Notes under the pieces: model-generated
Told to the model about the DNA's origin: nothing
The model's input: the letters and a program-made list of their open reading frames with translations, nothing else
The model's database searches: none
Part shown: positions 43,886 to 53,177 of the stretch, in pieces
Layout of the letters: each line of letters opens with the position of its first letter
How positions within the stretch are numbered: position 1 is the stretch's first letter
Program-made: the position numbers and the translations under genes
Source: Chloroflexota bacterium
GTDB lineage: Bacteria > Chloroflexota > Anaerolineae > Anaerolineales > Villigracilaceae
Assembly: GCA_013388855.1 (NCBI GenBank)
Contig: JACAEM010000003.1
Coordinates: 1-64,000, forward strand
Length of the DNA: 64,000 bases
Direction of reading: 5' to 3'

Positions 43886-44326
43886 ATGTCCATTCTTTCC
43901 AAGGAACGTATCCAGCTCAATGCTGTTGCCTCCGACCGCACGGACGCCATCCGCAAGGCGGGCGATTTACTGGTGAAATCAGGTTGTGTACTGCCTGAGT
44001 ATGTGGATGGCATGCTAAAGCGTGAGACGACCATGTCCACGTATTTGGGGAGCGGGGTTGCCATTCCGCACGGTGTGTATGAGAACAAGGAACATGTTTT
44101 GCAGACGGGCATCTCCGTGCTGCAACTGCCCCAAGGCGTGGAATGGGACGAAGGCGGCGAACCAGTTTACCTGGTGATCGGAATCGCGGCATCTGGAGAC
44201 GAGCACGTGGGAGTGCTGGCGAGTCTCGCGGAAGCCGTGGAGGATGAAGCCCTCCTCTACGAGATGGTCCACGCCACCGATCCGGAAGTCATTTTGAAAC
44301 ATTTGGGTAAGGAGCCTGCTGCTTGA
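43886..44326 (+). CDS. PTS fructose/mannitol-type EIIA
   Basis: A 146-residue EIIA of the fructose/mannitol family. The phospho-histidine is in GVAIPHG (H62). It takes phosphate from HPr and gives it to IIB. The start MSILSKERIQLN is 4 nt after the IIB stop; a longer frame overlaps IIB. Confidence 0.92.
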   Translation: MSILSKERIQLNAVASDRTDAIRKAGDLLVKSGCVLPEYVDGMLKRETTMSTYLGSGVAIPHGVYENKEHVLQTGISVLQLPQGVEWDEGGEPVYLVIGIAASGDEHVGVLASLAEAVEDEALLYEMVHATDPEVILKHLGKEPAA

Positions 44327-44379
44327 TTGTGAAGATTTAGTGGTTGATGGAAGGCCTTGCCGCAGAATGGAGTTTCGTC

Positions 44380-46425
44380 ATGAAGCAATTGGAGATCACA
44401 ATCAACAACGAGACGGGGCTGCATGCGCGACCGGCGAAAACGCTGGTGAATCTTGTCAAGCAGTTCAAATCGAACATAACCATCTGGCATGGGGAAAAGA
44501 AGGCAAACGCAAAAAGTCTAATCTCTGTGTTGACGCTGGGGGCATCGAAGGGCAGTCAGTTAAAGATCGAAGTGAATGGTGAGGACGAGGACATTGCGCT
44601 GGCTGAGATCGAGTCAGCGATCCTCTCCGGATTGGGCGAAGGGGAGCCGGTGAGTGAACCGGCGGCAAAACCAGCATCACCTCCCGCGCCGCAGGAGGAG
44701 GTTCCTCCTGTTGAAGAAAGCAAGCCTGTCAAAGCCAACGTATTGAAAGGCGTTGGCGCCGCGCCGGGCATCGCGATCGGTCCCGTATATCAATTCCAGC
44801 ACCAGGAGATTCCCATCAACGAAATATCAGACGGGTTGATCCTTGGCTGGGAGAGTTTGCAGGACGCGCTGGCGCGGGCACGCGAGCAACTCAGTAAATT
44901 GAATCATCAAATGGTCGAGAAGGGACTGAAAGCCGAAGCCGCCATCTTTGACGCTCATCTCGGCTTGCTGGATGACCCTGAATTGACCGAGGCGGTGCAT
45001 GATCGCATCCAAAAGGGACAGGATGCGCTGAAAGCCTGGAAGGAAACCATCGAAGACAGTGCCGTAGTCGTTGCCGCGTTGAATGACCCGATCCTTTCTG
45101 CGCGGGCGGATGATCTGCGCGACGTGGGCAGGCGCGTGCTGAGAATCATGGTGGGCGCCGAGGACAAAGCCGATTCGCTGCCAGATAAACCGGTTGTTGT
45201 TGTCGCTCGTGAACTTTCCCCATCCGACACCATTTCTTTCAACAAAGATTTCGTGCTTGGTTTTTGCATTGTCAATGGCGGACCGACGTCTCATACTGCG
45301 ATCCTGGCGCGGGCGCTGGGATTACCCGCCGTCGTCAGTGTGGACGAGTCTGTTTTGAAATTGGAAAATGACTCATATATTATCGTCAATGGTATCAATG
45401 GCTCCGTGATGTTCAATCCCTCACCGGAGGAACTCCAGGCAGCTGAACAGGAAAGAAATGCCTGGCTGGAAAAACGCCGCCTCGCGCTGGAACAGGCAAA
45501 TGTTCCCGCCATCACCGCGGACGGTCATGAAGTGGAAGTGGTCGGCAATGCGGGGTCGCTGGCAGATGCCGAAAAAGCCCTGAAGATGGGCGCGGCAGGC
45601 ATCGGCTTATTAAGAACCGAGTTCCTGTTCCTTGAGCGAACAACCGCTCCTTCCGAGGCAGAACAATTCGATGTGTATCGTCCCATTGCCGAGACGATGG
45701 GTAAGTTGCCGGTCATCATCCGCACATTGGATGTGGGCGGGGACAAACCTCTGCCATACATCGAGATGCAACACGAAGAAAACCCGTTTTTGGGCGAGCG
45801 CGGAATCCGCCTGTGTTTGAATCGACCGGAATTATTCCGCCAGCAATTGCGGGCAATCCTGCGGGCTGGGCAGTATGGAAATTTGCAGGTTATGTTCCCG
45901 ATGGTGGGCGATATCGAGGAATACCGGCGGGCGCGCCTGATGCTGGATGAACTGGAGATCGAATTGAAGGTCCCGCGCATCGTGGCGGGAATCATGATCG
46001 AGGTCCCGTCTGCGGCGTTGATGGCAGATGTACTGGCGAAGGAAGTGGATTTCTTTTCCATTGGCACAAACGACCTGACGCAGTATACGCTGGCAATGGA
46101 CCGGGGAAACCCCTTGCTTTCCGCCAAACAGGATGGGTTGCACCCGGCGGTGCTGCGCCTGATTGCAAAGACCATCGAAGGAGCGCACAAACATGGCAAG
46201 TGGGCGGGCATCTGTGGTGAACTCGGCTCAGACCCGTATGCCGTGCCGATTTTGATCGGTCTTGGCATCGATGAGTTGAGCGTGACCATCCCATCGGTGC
46301 CGCTGGTCAAGGCGCAAGTCAGGGACCTGAAGTTCTCGGATTTACAGCCTCTTGCACAGCAGGCATTGGAATGCGCCACCGCACGTGAAGTGCGCGAGCT
46401 GGTGAAGAAACAGTTGAATATGTGA
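44380..46425 (+). CDS. PTS HPr-Enzyme I fusion
   Basis: A 681-residue fusion. Residues 1-90 are HPr with the active His15 in GLHARPAK and Ser46 in AKSLISVL. A Pro/Glu/Ala linker follows (~95-128). Residues ~130-680 are Enzyme I: the phospho-His is in GGPTSHTAILAR, and the PEP-binding barrel has GLLRTEFLF, RTLDVGGDK and GTNDLTQY. It starts the phosphate relay for the whole system. TGGAG lies 7 nt before the ATG at 44380. Having its own HPr/EI makes the island self-sufficient. Confidence 0.95.
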   Translation: MKQLEITINNETGLHARPAKTLVNLVKQFKSNITIWHGEKKANAKSLISVLTLGASKGSQLKIEVNGEDEDIALAEIESAILSGLGEGEPVSEPAAKPASPPAPQEEVPPVEESKPVKANVLKGVGAAPGIAIGPVYQFQHQEIPINEISDGLILGWESLQDALARAREQLSKLNHQMVEKGLKAEAAIFDAHLGLLDDPELTEAVHDRIQKGQDALKAWKETIEDSAVVVAALNDPILSARADDLRDVGRRVLRIMVGAEDKADSLPDKPVVVVARELSPSDTISFNKDFVLGFCIVNGGPTSHTAILARALGLPAVVSVDESVLKLENDSYIIVNGINGSVMFNPSPEELQAAEQERNAWLEKRRLALEQANVPAITADGHEVEVVGNAGSLADAEKALKMGAAGIGLLRTEFLFLERTTAPSEAEQFDVYRPIAETMGKLPVIIRTLDVGGDKPLPYIEMQHEENPFLGERGIRLCLNRPELFRQQLRAILRAGQYGNLQVMFPMVGDIEEYRRARLMLDELEIELKVPRIVAGIMIEVPSAALMADVLAKEVDFFSIGTNDLTQYTLAMDRGNPLLSAKQDGLHPAVLRLIAKTIEGAHKHGKWAGICGELGSDPYAVPILIGLGIDELSVTIPSVPLVKAQVRDLKFSDLQPLAQQALECATAREVRELVKKQLNM

Positions 46426-46442
46426 AGTAAAAAGATAAATCA

Positions 46443-46567
46443 CGGTTGAGCGGCCCCAAGCGGTAGCGAAGGATATATCGAAACTACGAAACTTTTGTTG
46501 GAAAGAATTATCTTGTTACTTGTTGGTTTCGATACGTCCTGCATAGAACCTGCGGAACTATTCAACC
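46443..46567. repeat. ~125-bp imperfect palindromic element
   Basis: CGGTTGA...AGGA..TATCGAAAC (46476-46484) on the left and GTTTCGATA (46526-46534)..TCCT...TTCAACC on the right. It fills the gap between the HPr-EI gene and the dehydrogenase gene. A related piece (GTCTCGATGCGTCCCTGC...TTCAACCA) lies at 56231-56312. Confidence 0.75.
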
Positions 46568-46596
46568 AGCAGAGTAGATTGGAAAGGAAGAACCTA

Positions 46597-48336
46597 ATGG
46601 GCGAAAAATATCAGAAATATCATGCGGCAAATTATAAATTGCCGCGGCAAAGTTACGCTTGGAATCTTTACGGGGCGGGCATGGAAAGCATGGGCAAGGA
46701 TGGCAAGCCCGAACCGTTTGCGATCCCCGAACCGAACGATGATCAATTGCTCGTGCGCATCGACACGGTCAGTATCTGTTATTCGGATGTGAAGATTCTC
46801 AAACAGGGCGGCAGTCATCCCAAACTTTACAACCGCAATCTCGCCGTTGAACCTACGCGTCTCGGACACGAAGTCGCGCTCACCATCATCAAGGTTGGCA
46901 AAAATCTGGCGGATAAATACCGCCCCGGTCAGCGGCTCGCCGTTCAGCCCGACATCTATCAAAACGGCATGAGCACTGCCTATGGGTACACCATTCCCGG
47001 CGGATTGGTGCAGTATCACTGCATCGGCAAGGAAGTGTTGGAAACGGATGCGGGTGCCTGTCTTCTGCCTGTGGATGATGACATGGGATATGCTGAATCA
47101 GCCTTGTTGGAGCCGTGGGGATGTGTGGTCGCCGCCTACACCCAGCGCCGCAGGCTGGACCCGAAACCTGGCGGCACGATGTGGATTATCGGTCAACCCG
47201 GCGACTCTACCGAATATACCTTCTCCAAAGGTTTGGATGCTCCCGCTGTCATCGTCCTGACCGATGCGCCCGCTTCGGTCAGAAAGTTGGTCTCTGCCAC
47301 GAATACAAAGGTCATCGAACGGAACGGTCTTTCGGTCAACGACTACGAAGCGCTCAGCAAGGAATTGACCGAAAAAGGCTTCGATGACATCGTCATGCTC
47401 AACCCGACTTCGGCGGAAGTGGTTGGTCAGGTGGCGCGCTTCATCGCCCGCCGCGGAACGCTGAACATCGTCGGCACCAAACCCCTCGATGGATTGACCT
47501 CTGTAGATTTGGGGCGCCTCCATTATGACTACATCGCCTTCGTCGGCAACAACAGCACGGACATTGCCGCTTCCTATGGAGAAGCACGCAATCGCTGTGA
47601 ACTGCGCCCCGGTGGTACGACCGTTTTCATCGGCGCAGGCGGACCAATGGGACAGATGCACGTCCAACGCGCGCTCGAATTGCCGGATGGACCCAAGTTG
47701 GTGATCGCCACCGAGATCAGCGATGAACGTCTGCAAACATTGGTCGATATGTTCACGCCTCTCGCTGAGAAGCAGGGTCGCAAGCTGTTGATCTTCAATC
47801 CGAACACATCCAAACAAACCTTCCATGATTTCGTGATGCAGGCAACGAACGGTCAGGGCGCGGACGATGTCGTCGTCAGCGTGCCGGTCGCTTCGTTAAT
47901 GGAAGAGGGCGACACGGTTATGAAGCCGGATGGCATGATGGTCTTGTTCGCGGGCGTGCCCAATGGCACGATGGGCAGGGTCAATCTCAGCAACGTCTAT
48001 CTTTCGAACGCACAATACACCGGCACATCCGGGTTGACGATCCACGATCAGGCTTCCGTGATGGAAAGAAGAATCGCGGGGACGCTATCGCCCGGTCGTT
48101 CGGTGGCAGCTATCGGCGGGATCAAGACCGCGGCGGATGCCATCCAATCCGTGATGGACAGCAGGTATCCGGGCAAGGTCGTCATCTTCCCGCAGATTCA
48201 TGATCTGCCGTTGACGAGTCTCAAGGAGTTGAAGGACCGCATCCCTGAAGTGGCGGCCAAACTGGGACCGGACCAAATGTGGACGAACGAAGCCGAGGAA
48301 GCGCTCATCGAAAAGTTCTGGCAGGAACCTGCGTAA
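46597..48336 (+). CDS. zinc-binding alcohol/polyol dehydrogenase with two Rossmann-like segments
   Basis: A 579-residue protein, far longer than the usual ~350-410 residues. The N-terminal GroES-like part has the Zn-site pattern SICYSDVKIL and LGHEV. Two Rossmann-like segments follow: GGTMWIIGQPGDSTEYTF (~190) and GGTTVFIGAGGPMGQMHV (~340). It may relate to L-sorbose-1-phosphate reductase-type enzymes. In this operon it should oxidise the imported hexitol phosphate to a ketose phosphate. GGAAAGGAAG precedes the ATG. Confidence 0.8.
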   Translation: MGEKYQKYHAANYKLPRQSYAWNLYGAGMESMGKDGKPEPFAIPEPNDDQLLVRIDTVSICYSDVKILKQGGSHPKLYNRNLAVEPTRLGHEVALTIIKVGKNLADKYRPGQRLAVQPDIYQNGMSTAYGYTIPGGLVQYHCIGKEVLETDAGACLLPVDDDMGYAESALLEPWGCVVAAYTQRRRLDPKPGGTMWIIGQPGDSTEYTFSKGLDAPAVIVLTDAPASVRKLVSATNTKVIERNGLSVNDYEALSKELTEKGFDDIVMLNPTSAEVVGQVARFIARRGTLNIVGTKPLDGLTSVDLGRLHYDYIAFVGNNSTDIAASYGEARNRCELRPGGTTVFIGAGGPMGQMHVQRALELPDGPKLVIATEISDERLQTLVDMFTPLAEKQGRKLLIFNPNTSKQTFHDFVMQATNGQGADDVVVSVPVASLMEEGDTVMKPDGMMVLFAGVPNGTMGRVNLSNVYLSNAQYTGTSGLTIHDQASVMERRIAGTLSPGRSVAAIGGIKTAADAIQSVMDSRYPGKVVIFPQIHDLPLTSLKELKDRIPEVAAKLGPDQMWTNEAEEALIEKFWQEPA

Positions 48337-48363
48337 GTCGTCGCTGAAGACATCGGAGCCAAC

Positions 48364-49293
48364 ATGATTTACACACTCACGCTCAACCCGGCGATCGACC
48401 GCGAACTGACGGTTACTGAAGTGCAATACGACTCGGTGCTGTCGGCTGTCAAGTCGCAGGTGGATTTCGGCGGCAAAGGCTTCAACGTGTCGCGCCTGCT
48501 CAAGTCGATGGGCATGCCCAGTACCGCCCTCGGATTCATCGGCGGACGGACTGGCGACAGGCTTCGCTCCGGTTTGCAGGCGCTGGATATCGCGACCGAT
48601 TTCGTCGTGATCTCCGGCGAGACGCGCACCAACATCAGCATTGTCACCGAGAAACACGATCACTACATCAAGGTCAACGAAAAGGGACCGCTGGTGGAGG
48701 AGTCGAGTCAGCGTGAACTGCTCGATAAGATCGCCTCGATTGCCGGACCCGGAGACTGGTGGGTGCTTGCAGGCAGTTTGCCCCCCGGCGTGCCTGACTC
48801 GTTCTACGCCCAGATCATCGCCATCCTCAATGAACACAAGGCAGTGACAATTCTCGATACCACCGGGGAAAGTCTGCGGCTGGGATGTGAAGCCAAACCG
48901 TTCCTCATCAAGCCCAACGCCGAAGAGACTCACAAGCTGACGGGACTCCCGGTGGAAACCACGGCTCAAATTGTCCTTGCCGCAAAGGAGCTTCTCAAGA
49001 TGGGCGCGCAGAACGTGGTCATTTCGATGGGCAAGAAGGGCGCGCTCCTGCAAACCGCCGATGAAAGTTGGCTGGTTCACAGCCCGAAGATCCAGGAGAA
49101 GAATCCCATCGGCGCCGGTGACTCGATGGTCGGCGGATTGGTCTGGGCGTTGTCGCAGGGATATTCCCTGAAAGAGTCGCTGGGCTGGGGCGCTGCCAGC
49201 GGAGCCGCCACCGCTTCCATGAGCGGCACCGAAGTCGGCTCCCGTGCCTTGATCGAGGAATTGTTTCAACAAGTCACGTATGAAGCGTTGTGA
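48364..49293 (+). CDS. PfkB-family sugar-phosphate kinase (1-phosphofructokinase/tagatose-6-phosphate kinase type)
   Basis: A 309-residue kinase that starts IYTLTLNPAIDRELTV and has GGKGFNVSR, SLPPGVP and the catalytic loop PIGAGDSMVGG. This group phosphorylates fructose-1-phosphate, tagatose-6-phosphate or similar to the bisphosphate. It would act after the dehydrogenase. TCGGAGCC precedes the ATG. No aldolase is adjacent. Confidence 0.9.
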   Translation: MIYTLTLNPAIDRELTVTEVQYDSVLSAVKSQVDFGGKGFNVSRLLKSMGMPSTALGFIGGRTGDRLRSGLQALDIATDFVVISGETRTNISIVTEKHDHYIKVNEKGPLVEESSQRELLDKIASIAGPGDWWVLAGSLPPGVPDSFYAQIIAILNEHKAVTILDTTGESLRLGCEAKPFLIKPNAEETHKLTGLPVETTAQIVLAAKELLKMGAQNVVISMGKKGALLQTADESWLVHSPKIQEKNPIGAGDSMVGGLVWALSQGYSLKESLGWGAASGAATASMSGTEVGSRALIEELFQQVTYEAL

Positions 49294-49295
49294 TT

Positions 49296-49385
49296 CGTCA
49301 TTGCGACCTACGGGAAGCAATCCCTTGCCAAGTTGGAGATTGCTTCGCCCACTCGGCGTTTGAGCCTCGGGGTCTCGCAATGACG
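49296..49385. repeat. dispersed palindromic element (TGTCATTGCGA family)
   Basis: Perfect 11-bp ends CGTCATTGCGA / TCGCAATGACG, with an inner GAAGCAATC / GATTGCTTC pair. It fills the gap after the kinase gene. Confidence 0.85.
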
Positions 49386-49406
49386 GAATAAGAAATGGAG
49401 ACTAAC

Positions 49407-49748
49407 ATGCCATTCGAAGTCCATCAGGAAAAAGCATACTCTCAGGAACGCGGCAAGGTCTATGAGGCCGCGAAAAAATCCGTGGAAAAGCTCAAGGGGC
49501 AGATGTTGAAGTCCAAGCCGGAGGAGTTCCAATTCGAAGTAAAATTCGACAAGACCCTGCTCGGCAAAGTGCTCGGTGACCGGACACAAATGACCTGCGT
49601 CATCCAGGCGGATGGCGAAGGCAGTAAACTCGTCATGGACATCTATCCGCTCGACGCGGTGGGGCGTAAGTTGATGTTCGGCGCGCGGAAAGGTGTCTCG
49701 GAAGAAGTGCTCAGAATGTTTATGGAAAATTTGGAAAGTAACTTGTAA
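49407..49748 (+). CDS. hypothetical protein, 113 aa
   Basis: Starts MPFEVHQEKAYSQ with GGAG 7 nt upstream; an ATG at 49395 is less well placed. Soluble, alternating helix and strand (SRPBCC-like in feel, but not recognised). A perfect terminator follows. Function unknown. Confidence 0.65.
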   Translation: MPFEVHQEKAYSQERGKVYEAAKKSVEKLKGQMLKSKPEEFQFEVKFDKTLLGKVLGDRTQMTCVIQADGEGSKLVMDIYPLDAVGRKLMFGARKGVSEEVLRMFMENLESNL

Positions 49749-49758
49749 GTGGATACAT

Positions 49759-49793
49759 AAAAATCCGGAAGCCTGCTGGGCTTCCGGATTTTT
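49759..49793. terminator. bidirectional terminator
   Basis: A 15-bp stem AAAAATCCGGAAGCC/GGCTTCCGGATTTTT with a 5-nt loop, between convergent genes. Confidence 0.92.
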
Positions 49794-49809
49794 ATTTGCT
49801 GTTGACACG

Positions 49810-50247
49810 TTATTTGCTCACATCTCTGGGGATGAAATTCCTCCCCGCCACCCACGCCCCGACCATTGTCCCCAGCACACATAACAGGAAACTAAACAGG
49901 ATGATGGTTTCAAAGCGGCCAATCACCAGCGCATCCAGCACAGGCATTTCCTCCGTGCCAGCGCTCATCAACACGGATTTGGGTATCGCCGCGCCGACAA
50001 CTCCGCCGATGACGGCGCCCAATCCCATGCCGGTATAAGCCCCTACGCTTACGCCCTCGGTCGTCCTCGCCGTGCGGACGGTCAACGCTGCCACCAGGAC
50101 GCCATTCAAAATGCCAAGTGCAAATCCCGCGCTCGCGCCAGCCAATACCCCGTTCAGGGTTGTGGTAATCGCTCCCAGACCGGCACCGATCACCGATCCT
50201 AAAATTGCACCGACCAAACCGCCAAAGAGAATACTTTTCTGCAACAT
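49810..50247 (-). CDS. glycine-rich membrane protein, unknown
   Basis: A 145-residue protein with about four helices rich in Gly/Ala repeats (GGLVGAILGSVIGAGLGAI), like glycine-zipper membrane proteins. I start it at the ATG at 50247, which has AAGGA upstream. A longer frame to 50313 is unlikely. Function unknown. Confidence 0.7.
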   Translation of the reverse strand: MLQKSILFGGLVGAILGSVIGAGLGAITTTLNGVLAGASAGFALGILNGVLVAALTVRTARTTEGVSVGAYTGMGLGAVIGGVVGAAIPKSVLMSAGTEEMPVLDALVIGRFETIILFSFLLCVLGTMVGAWVAGRNFIPRDVSK

Positions 50248-50292
50248 TTTGTTTTTTTCCTTTTTCAAAATCGAGTTCGGAAAGTATAAACG

Positions 50293-50323
50293 AAAAAAAG
50301 CGCCCTCTTTCAAGAGCGCTTTC
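50293..50323 (-). terminator. icd terminator
   Basis: AAAGCGC-CC-TCTT / AAGA-GCGCTTT hairpin; on the minus strand it ends in a run of seven T. It lies 20 bp after the icd stop. Confidence 0.85.
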
Positions 50324-50342
50324 GACTGACTGCTTTTACCGT

Positions 50343-51746
50343 CTATCCCATATGCTTGATGATCGCATCGCCAAACTCAGAGCATTTGACCTCGGTTGCG
50401 CCGTCCATCAGGCGGGCAAAGTCGTAGGTGACGGTCTTTGCCGCGACCGCGCCTTCCATGCCTTTGACGATCAGGTCGGCAGATTCGGTCCAGCCCATGT
50501 AACGGAGCATCATCTCACCGGAGAGGATGACCGAACCGGGGTTGACCTTGTCCAGGTCGGCGTATTTCGGCGCGGTCCCGTGAGTCGCCTCGAAGATGGC
50601 ATGACCCGTTACATAGTTGATGTTCGCGCCCGGGGCAATCCCGATTCCGCCCACCTGTGCCGCCAGCGCGTCGGAAAGATAGTCGCCGTTCAGGTTCATG
50701 GTGGCGATGACATCGTAATCCTTCGGGCGGATGAGCACGAACTGCAGGGTCACATCGGCAATGGAGTCTTTCAACAGCAGTTTGGATTTCCATTTGCCGT
50801 CGCCGTGGGTATCCCACAGTTTCAATGCTTCTTCCACTTCGGCTTTGATCTCTGCCTGTTGCGCAGGACTCATCATGTCAAAACCGGGGTCGATCATCTT
50901 GGCATTGTCTTCCACCGAGAGATTCGGATTCTTCTCTTTGTTGCCCAGGATCCAGCTTTCGCGTTCGGTCACCACATCGTTGCGGAATTCCTTCTTGCCC
51001 ACCGCATAGCCCCAATCCTTGAAGGCGCCTTCGGTGAACTTCATGATGTTGCCCTTGTGGACGAAGTTCACGCTCTTGCGCTTGTTATCCAGCGCCCAAC
51101 GGATCGCAGCACGCACGAGGCGGGATGTCCCTTCTTCAGAGACCGGTTTGAGACCGATGCCGGCCGTATCGGGAAAACGCATCTTTGCGTATTCCTTCGG
51201 AAAGGCTTCCTTGAACAATTCCTTGAACTTTTTGTTCTCTTCCGTGCCATTGGCAAACTCGATACCCGTATAAATATCCTCCGTATTCTCGCGGAAGATG
51301 ACCATATCCACATATTCGGGATGCTTCACCGGGGAGGGCACGCCGTTGTAATAGCGCACCGGACGCTGGCATACATACAGGTCCAGCAACTTGCGGAGGG
51401 CAACATTCAATGAGCGGATTCCGCCTCCGATGGGAGTGGTGAGCGGTCCCTTGATTCCAACCAGAAACTCCTTGAACGCCTCGGTCGTCTCATCCGGAAG
51501 CCAGTTTTGGAACAGCTTGAACGACTTTTCCCCTGCGTACACCTCCATCCAGTGGATCTTGCGTTTGCCTCCGTACGCCTTCTCCACCGCCGCATCGAAC
51601 ACCCGCACCGATGCGCGCCAGATATCGCGCCCGGTCCCATCGCCCTCCACAAACGGGATGATCGGGTTATCGGGAACTTGCAGCTTACCGTCTTTGATCG
51701 AAATCTTTGCCCCACCTTCGGGGACTTTGACATTTTGATATGCCAT
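50343..51746 (-). CDS. icd: NADP-type isocitrate dehydrogenase
   Basis: A 467-residue TCA-cycle enzyme that turns isocitrate into 2-oxoglutarate. Conserved sites: [29 protein letters not shown] (with the regulated Ser of E. coli IDH), [13 protein letters not shown], and the cofactor segment [17 protein letters not shown] whose KY...V pattern is NADP-type. About 45 residues are inserted near 270-330 ([15 protein letters not shown]...[12 protein letters not shown]), similar in place to cyanobacterial IDH inserts. AGGAGG precedes the ATG. Confidence 0.96.
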   Translation of the reverse strand: MAYQNVKVPEGGAKISIKDGKLQVPDNPIIPFVEGDGTGRDIWRASVRVFDAAVEKAYGGKRKIHWMEVYAGEKSFKLFQNWLPDETTEAFKEFLVGIKGPLTTPIGGGIRSLNVALRKLLDLYVCQRPVRYYNGVPSPVKHPEYVDMVIFRENTEDIYTGIEFANGTEENKKFKELFKEAFPKEYAKMRFPDTAGIGLKPVSEEGTSRLVRAAIRWALDNKRKSVNFVHKGNIMKFTEGAFKDWGYAVGKKEFRNDVVTERESWILGNKEKNPNLSVEDNAKMIDPGFDMMSPAQQAEIKAEVEEALKLWDTHGDGKWKSKLLLKDSIADVTLQFVLIRPKDYDVIATMNLNGDYLSDALAAQVGGIGIAPGANINYVTGHAIFEATHGTAPKYADLDKVNPGSVILSGEMMLRYMGWTESADLIVKGMEGAVAAKTVTYDFARLMDGATEVKCSEFGDAIIKHMG

Positions 51747-51988
51747 ATGTGCCTCCTAGCGAAATGATGCATGAGATTATACCCCCGTGACTTGACTCAC
51801 CTTAGTGACGAACATCATGAGATTTGTCCACGATTCCTTCGAAGCCGGAAACTGATCCCGTTATATCGCTCATCACCCTCTCTTGACACTCTTTGAATTT
51901 GGCGTAATATTCAGCCCCATATTCGGGTATCTTCCTAGCACATCCCTTTTTTCGAGGAATTGAACAAATCGTTTAAAAAAGGAGCTAC
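51747..51988. other. intergenic control region, icd / Asp-box lipoprotein
   Basis: Divergent gap of 242 bp. 51841-51864 (GAAGCCGGAAACTGATCCCG plus TTAT) repeats part of the PTS leader hairpin. The plus-strand promoter is at 51883-51910. No gene seen. Confidence 0.6.
51883..51910 (+). promoter_or_regulatory. promoter of the Asp-box lipoprotein gene
   Basis: TTGACA, a 16-bp spacer and TAATAT. The spacer end GAATTTGGCG and the following ATTCAGCC nearly match the pyrC promoter at 53142. Confidence 0.8.
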
Positions 51989-53086
51989 ATGAAAGCCTCT
52001 CGGATCATCCCCTTTCTTGTTTTTGCCCTATTGATATCATCTGTCGGCCTAGCCTGCACAAGTAGCACATCGAACACAACCCCTGCCGACACAGCCGTCG
52101 TCATTCCATCGGCTGCTCCTGCCATCGTTACTGAAACTCCCACATCCCAGCCATCACAACCCTTGGATTTCCGCCAGGCGATGGATGTTGTCTTGGTGTC
52201 TGACCCGCAAATTCCCAACACGCTCTATATACAACAATCCAAATCGGATACTTTCCTGTATCAGAGTTCAAACGGCGGCACTTCATGGTTAAAGTTGGAG
52301 GGTGCAGATATTGCCGGGACTCCTCCGGAGGTCTTAAACCAGTTTCTATTGAGGGCAACTCCAAGTTTTCTGCGTTCCATTTTCACTCTAGACCGCGAGA
52401 CCTTGATGCTGACTGTCAACCCTTCAGATCCCAACACCCTGTACGCTGTGGACGAAACTGGCAGCAATCTGATCGTCAGCCGGGACCGCGGCGTCACTTG
52501 GGAGTCAGCAGGCGTACTGCCTAATCCCGCTTTTCCGGAAATGTCGGCGCTGGCGCACAATCCGTTGACGCCTGATGCCTTATATCTGGTAACCGGCTTT
52601 GGTCTCGCTAAAAGTACGGACAATGGCAAAACCTGGCTTGAGATCGGCACAGGCTTTCCGAAAGCCGGCCCTGCTCCCTACTATTACCCGACCTTGATAT
52701 TTGACCCGACCTCCTCAAACACGCTTTATTTCAACGATCCTTTGTATGGTGTCTACAAAAGCGTTGATAACGGCGAAAATTGGGTCGAACTCCCCCGTCC
52801 CGAACCACAGGAGGTTGTTTGCCTGTCCATTGATCCGCAAAATCCAGACACTCTTTACATGGTGTTCAAATATGGAGCGGGGATTTACCAAAGCACAGAC
52901 GGTGGAAAAAACTGGACAAAGACTGCCCTCAACTTGCCCGGCGCAGATGTTCACTATCTGACCTTCGACTCCCAAACGCTCGGAACTCTATACGCTGTTA
53001 TGGGAAGCGGTGATGTGAGCGGATTTTACAAAAGTGTGGATGGCGGTAGCACCTGGAGTGAAATCGTAACGGACCTTCTACCTTGA
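51989..53086 (+). CDS. secreted lipoprotein with Asp-box (BNR) repeats
   Basis: A 365-residue protein with a lipoprotein signal peptide (cleavage before Cys23, SSVGLAC) and a Thr/Ser/Pro-rich linker to ~60. It has six Asp-box motifs (SSNGGTSW, SRDRGVTW, STDNGKTW, SVDNGENW, STDGGKNW, SVDGGSTW), so it should fold as a beta-propeller outside the cell. No catalytic sialidase residues seen. AAAGGAGC precedes the ATG. Function unknown; perhaps binding to surfaces or glycans. Confidence 0.88.
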   Translation: MKASRIIPFLVFALLISSVGLACTSSTSNTTPADTAVVIPSAAPAIVTETPTSQPSQPLDFRQAMDVVLVSDPQIPNTLYIQQSKSDTFLYQSSNGGTSWLKLEGADIAGTPPEVLNQFLLRATPSFLRSIFTLDRETLMLTVNPSDPNTLYAVDETGSNLIVSRDRGVTWESAGVLPNPAFPEMSALAHNPLTPDALYLVTGFGLAKSTDNGKTWLEIGTGFPKAGPAPYYYPTLIFDPTSSNTLYFNDPLYGVYKSVDNGENWVELPRPEPQEVVCLSIDPQNPDTLYMVFKYGAGIYQSTDGGKNWTKTALNLPGADVHYLTFDSQTLGTLYAVMGSGDVSGFYKSVDGGSTWSEIVTDLLP

Positions 53087-53141
53087 ACTATAATCATATA
53101 AACAAGCCCGTTCTAATCTGCATGAAACGATTTCCAGGACC

Positions 53142-53169
53142 TTGACACATCCTCGAATCGGCGTAAAAT
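53142..53169 (+). promoter_or_regulatory. promoter of the pyrimidine cluster
   Basis: TTGACA (53142-53147), a 16-bp spacer and TAAAAT (53164-53169). The leader-ORF ATG follows after 8 nt. Confidence 0.8.
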
Positions 53170-53177
53170 TCGGCGCA

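Noticed and set aside
48085-49380. 431-codon minus-strand frame opposite the dehydrogenase and kinase genes
   Set aside because: Spans two well-supported genes and a repeat; no family signal.
20959-49385. Insertion sequences for the TGTCATTGCGA elements
   Set aside because: No transposase frame inside or near; they are non-coding palindromic repeats.
50205-51413. 402-codon plus-strand frame opposite icd
   Set aside because: Antisense shadow of a highly conserved enzyme gene.
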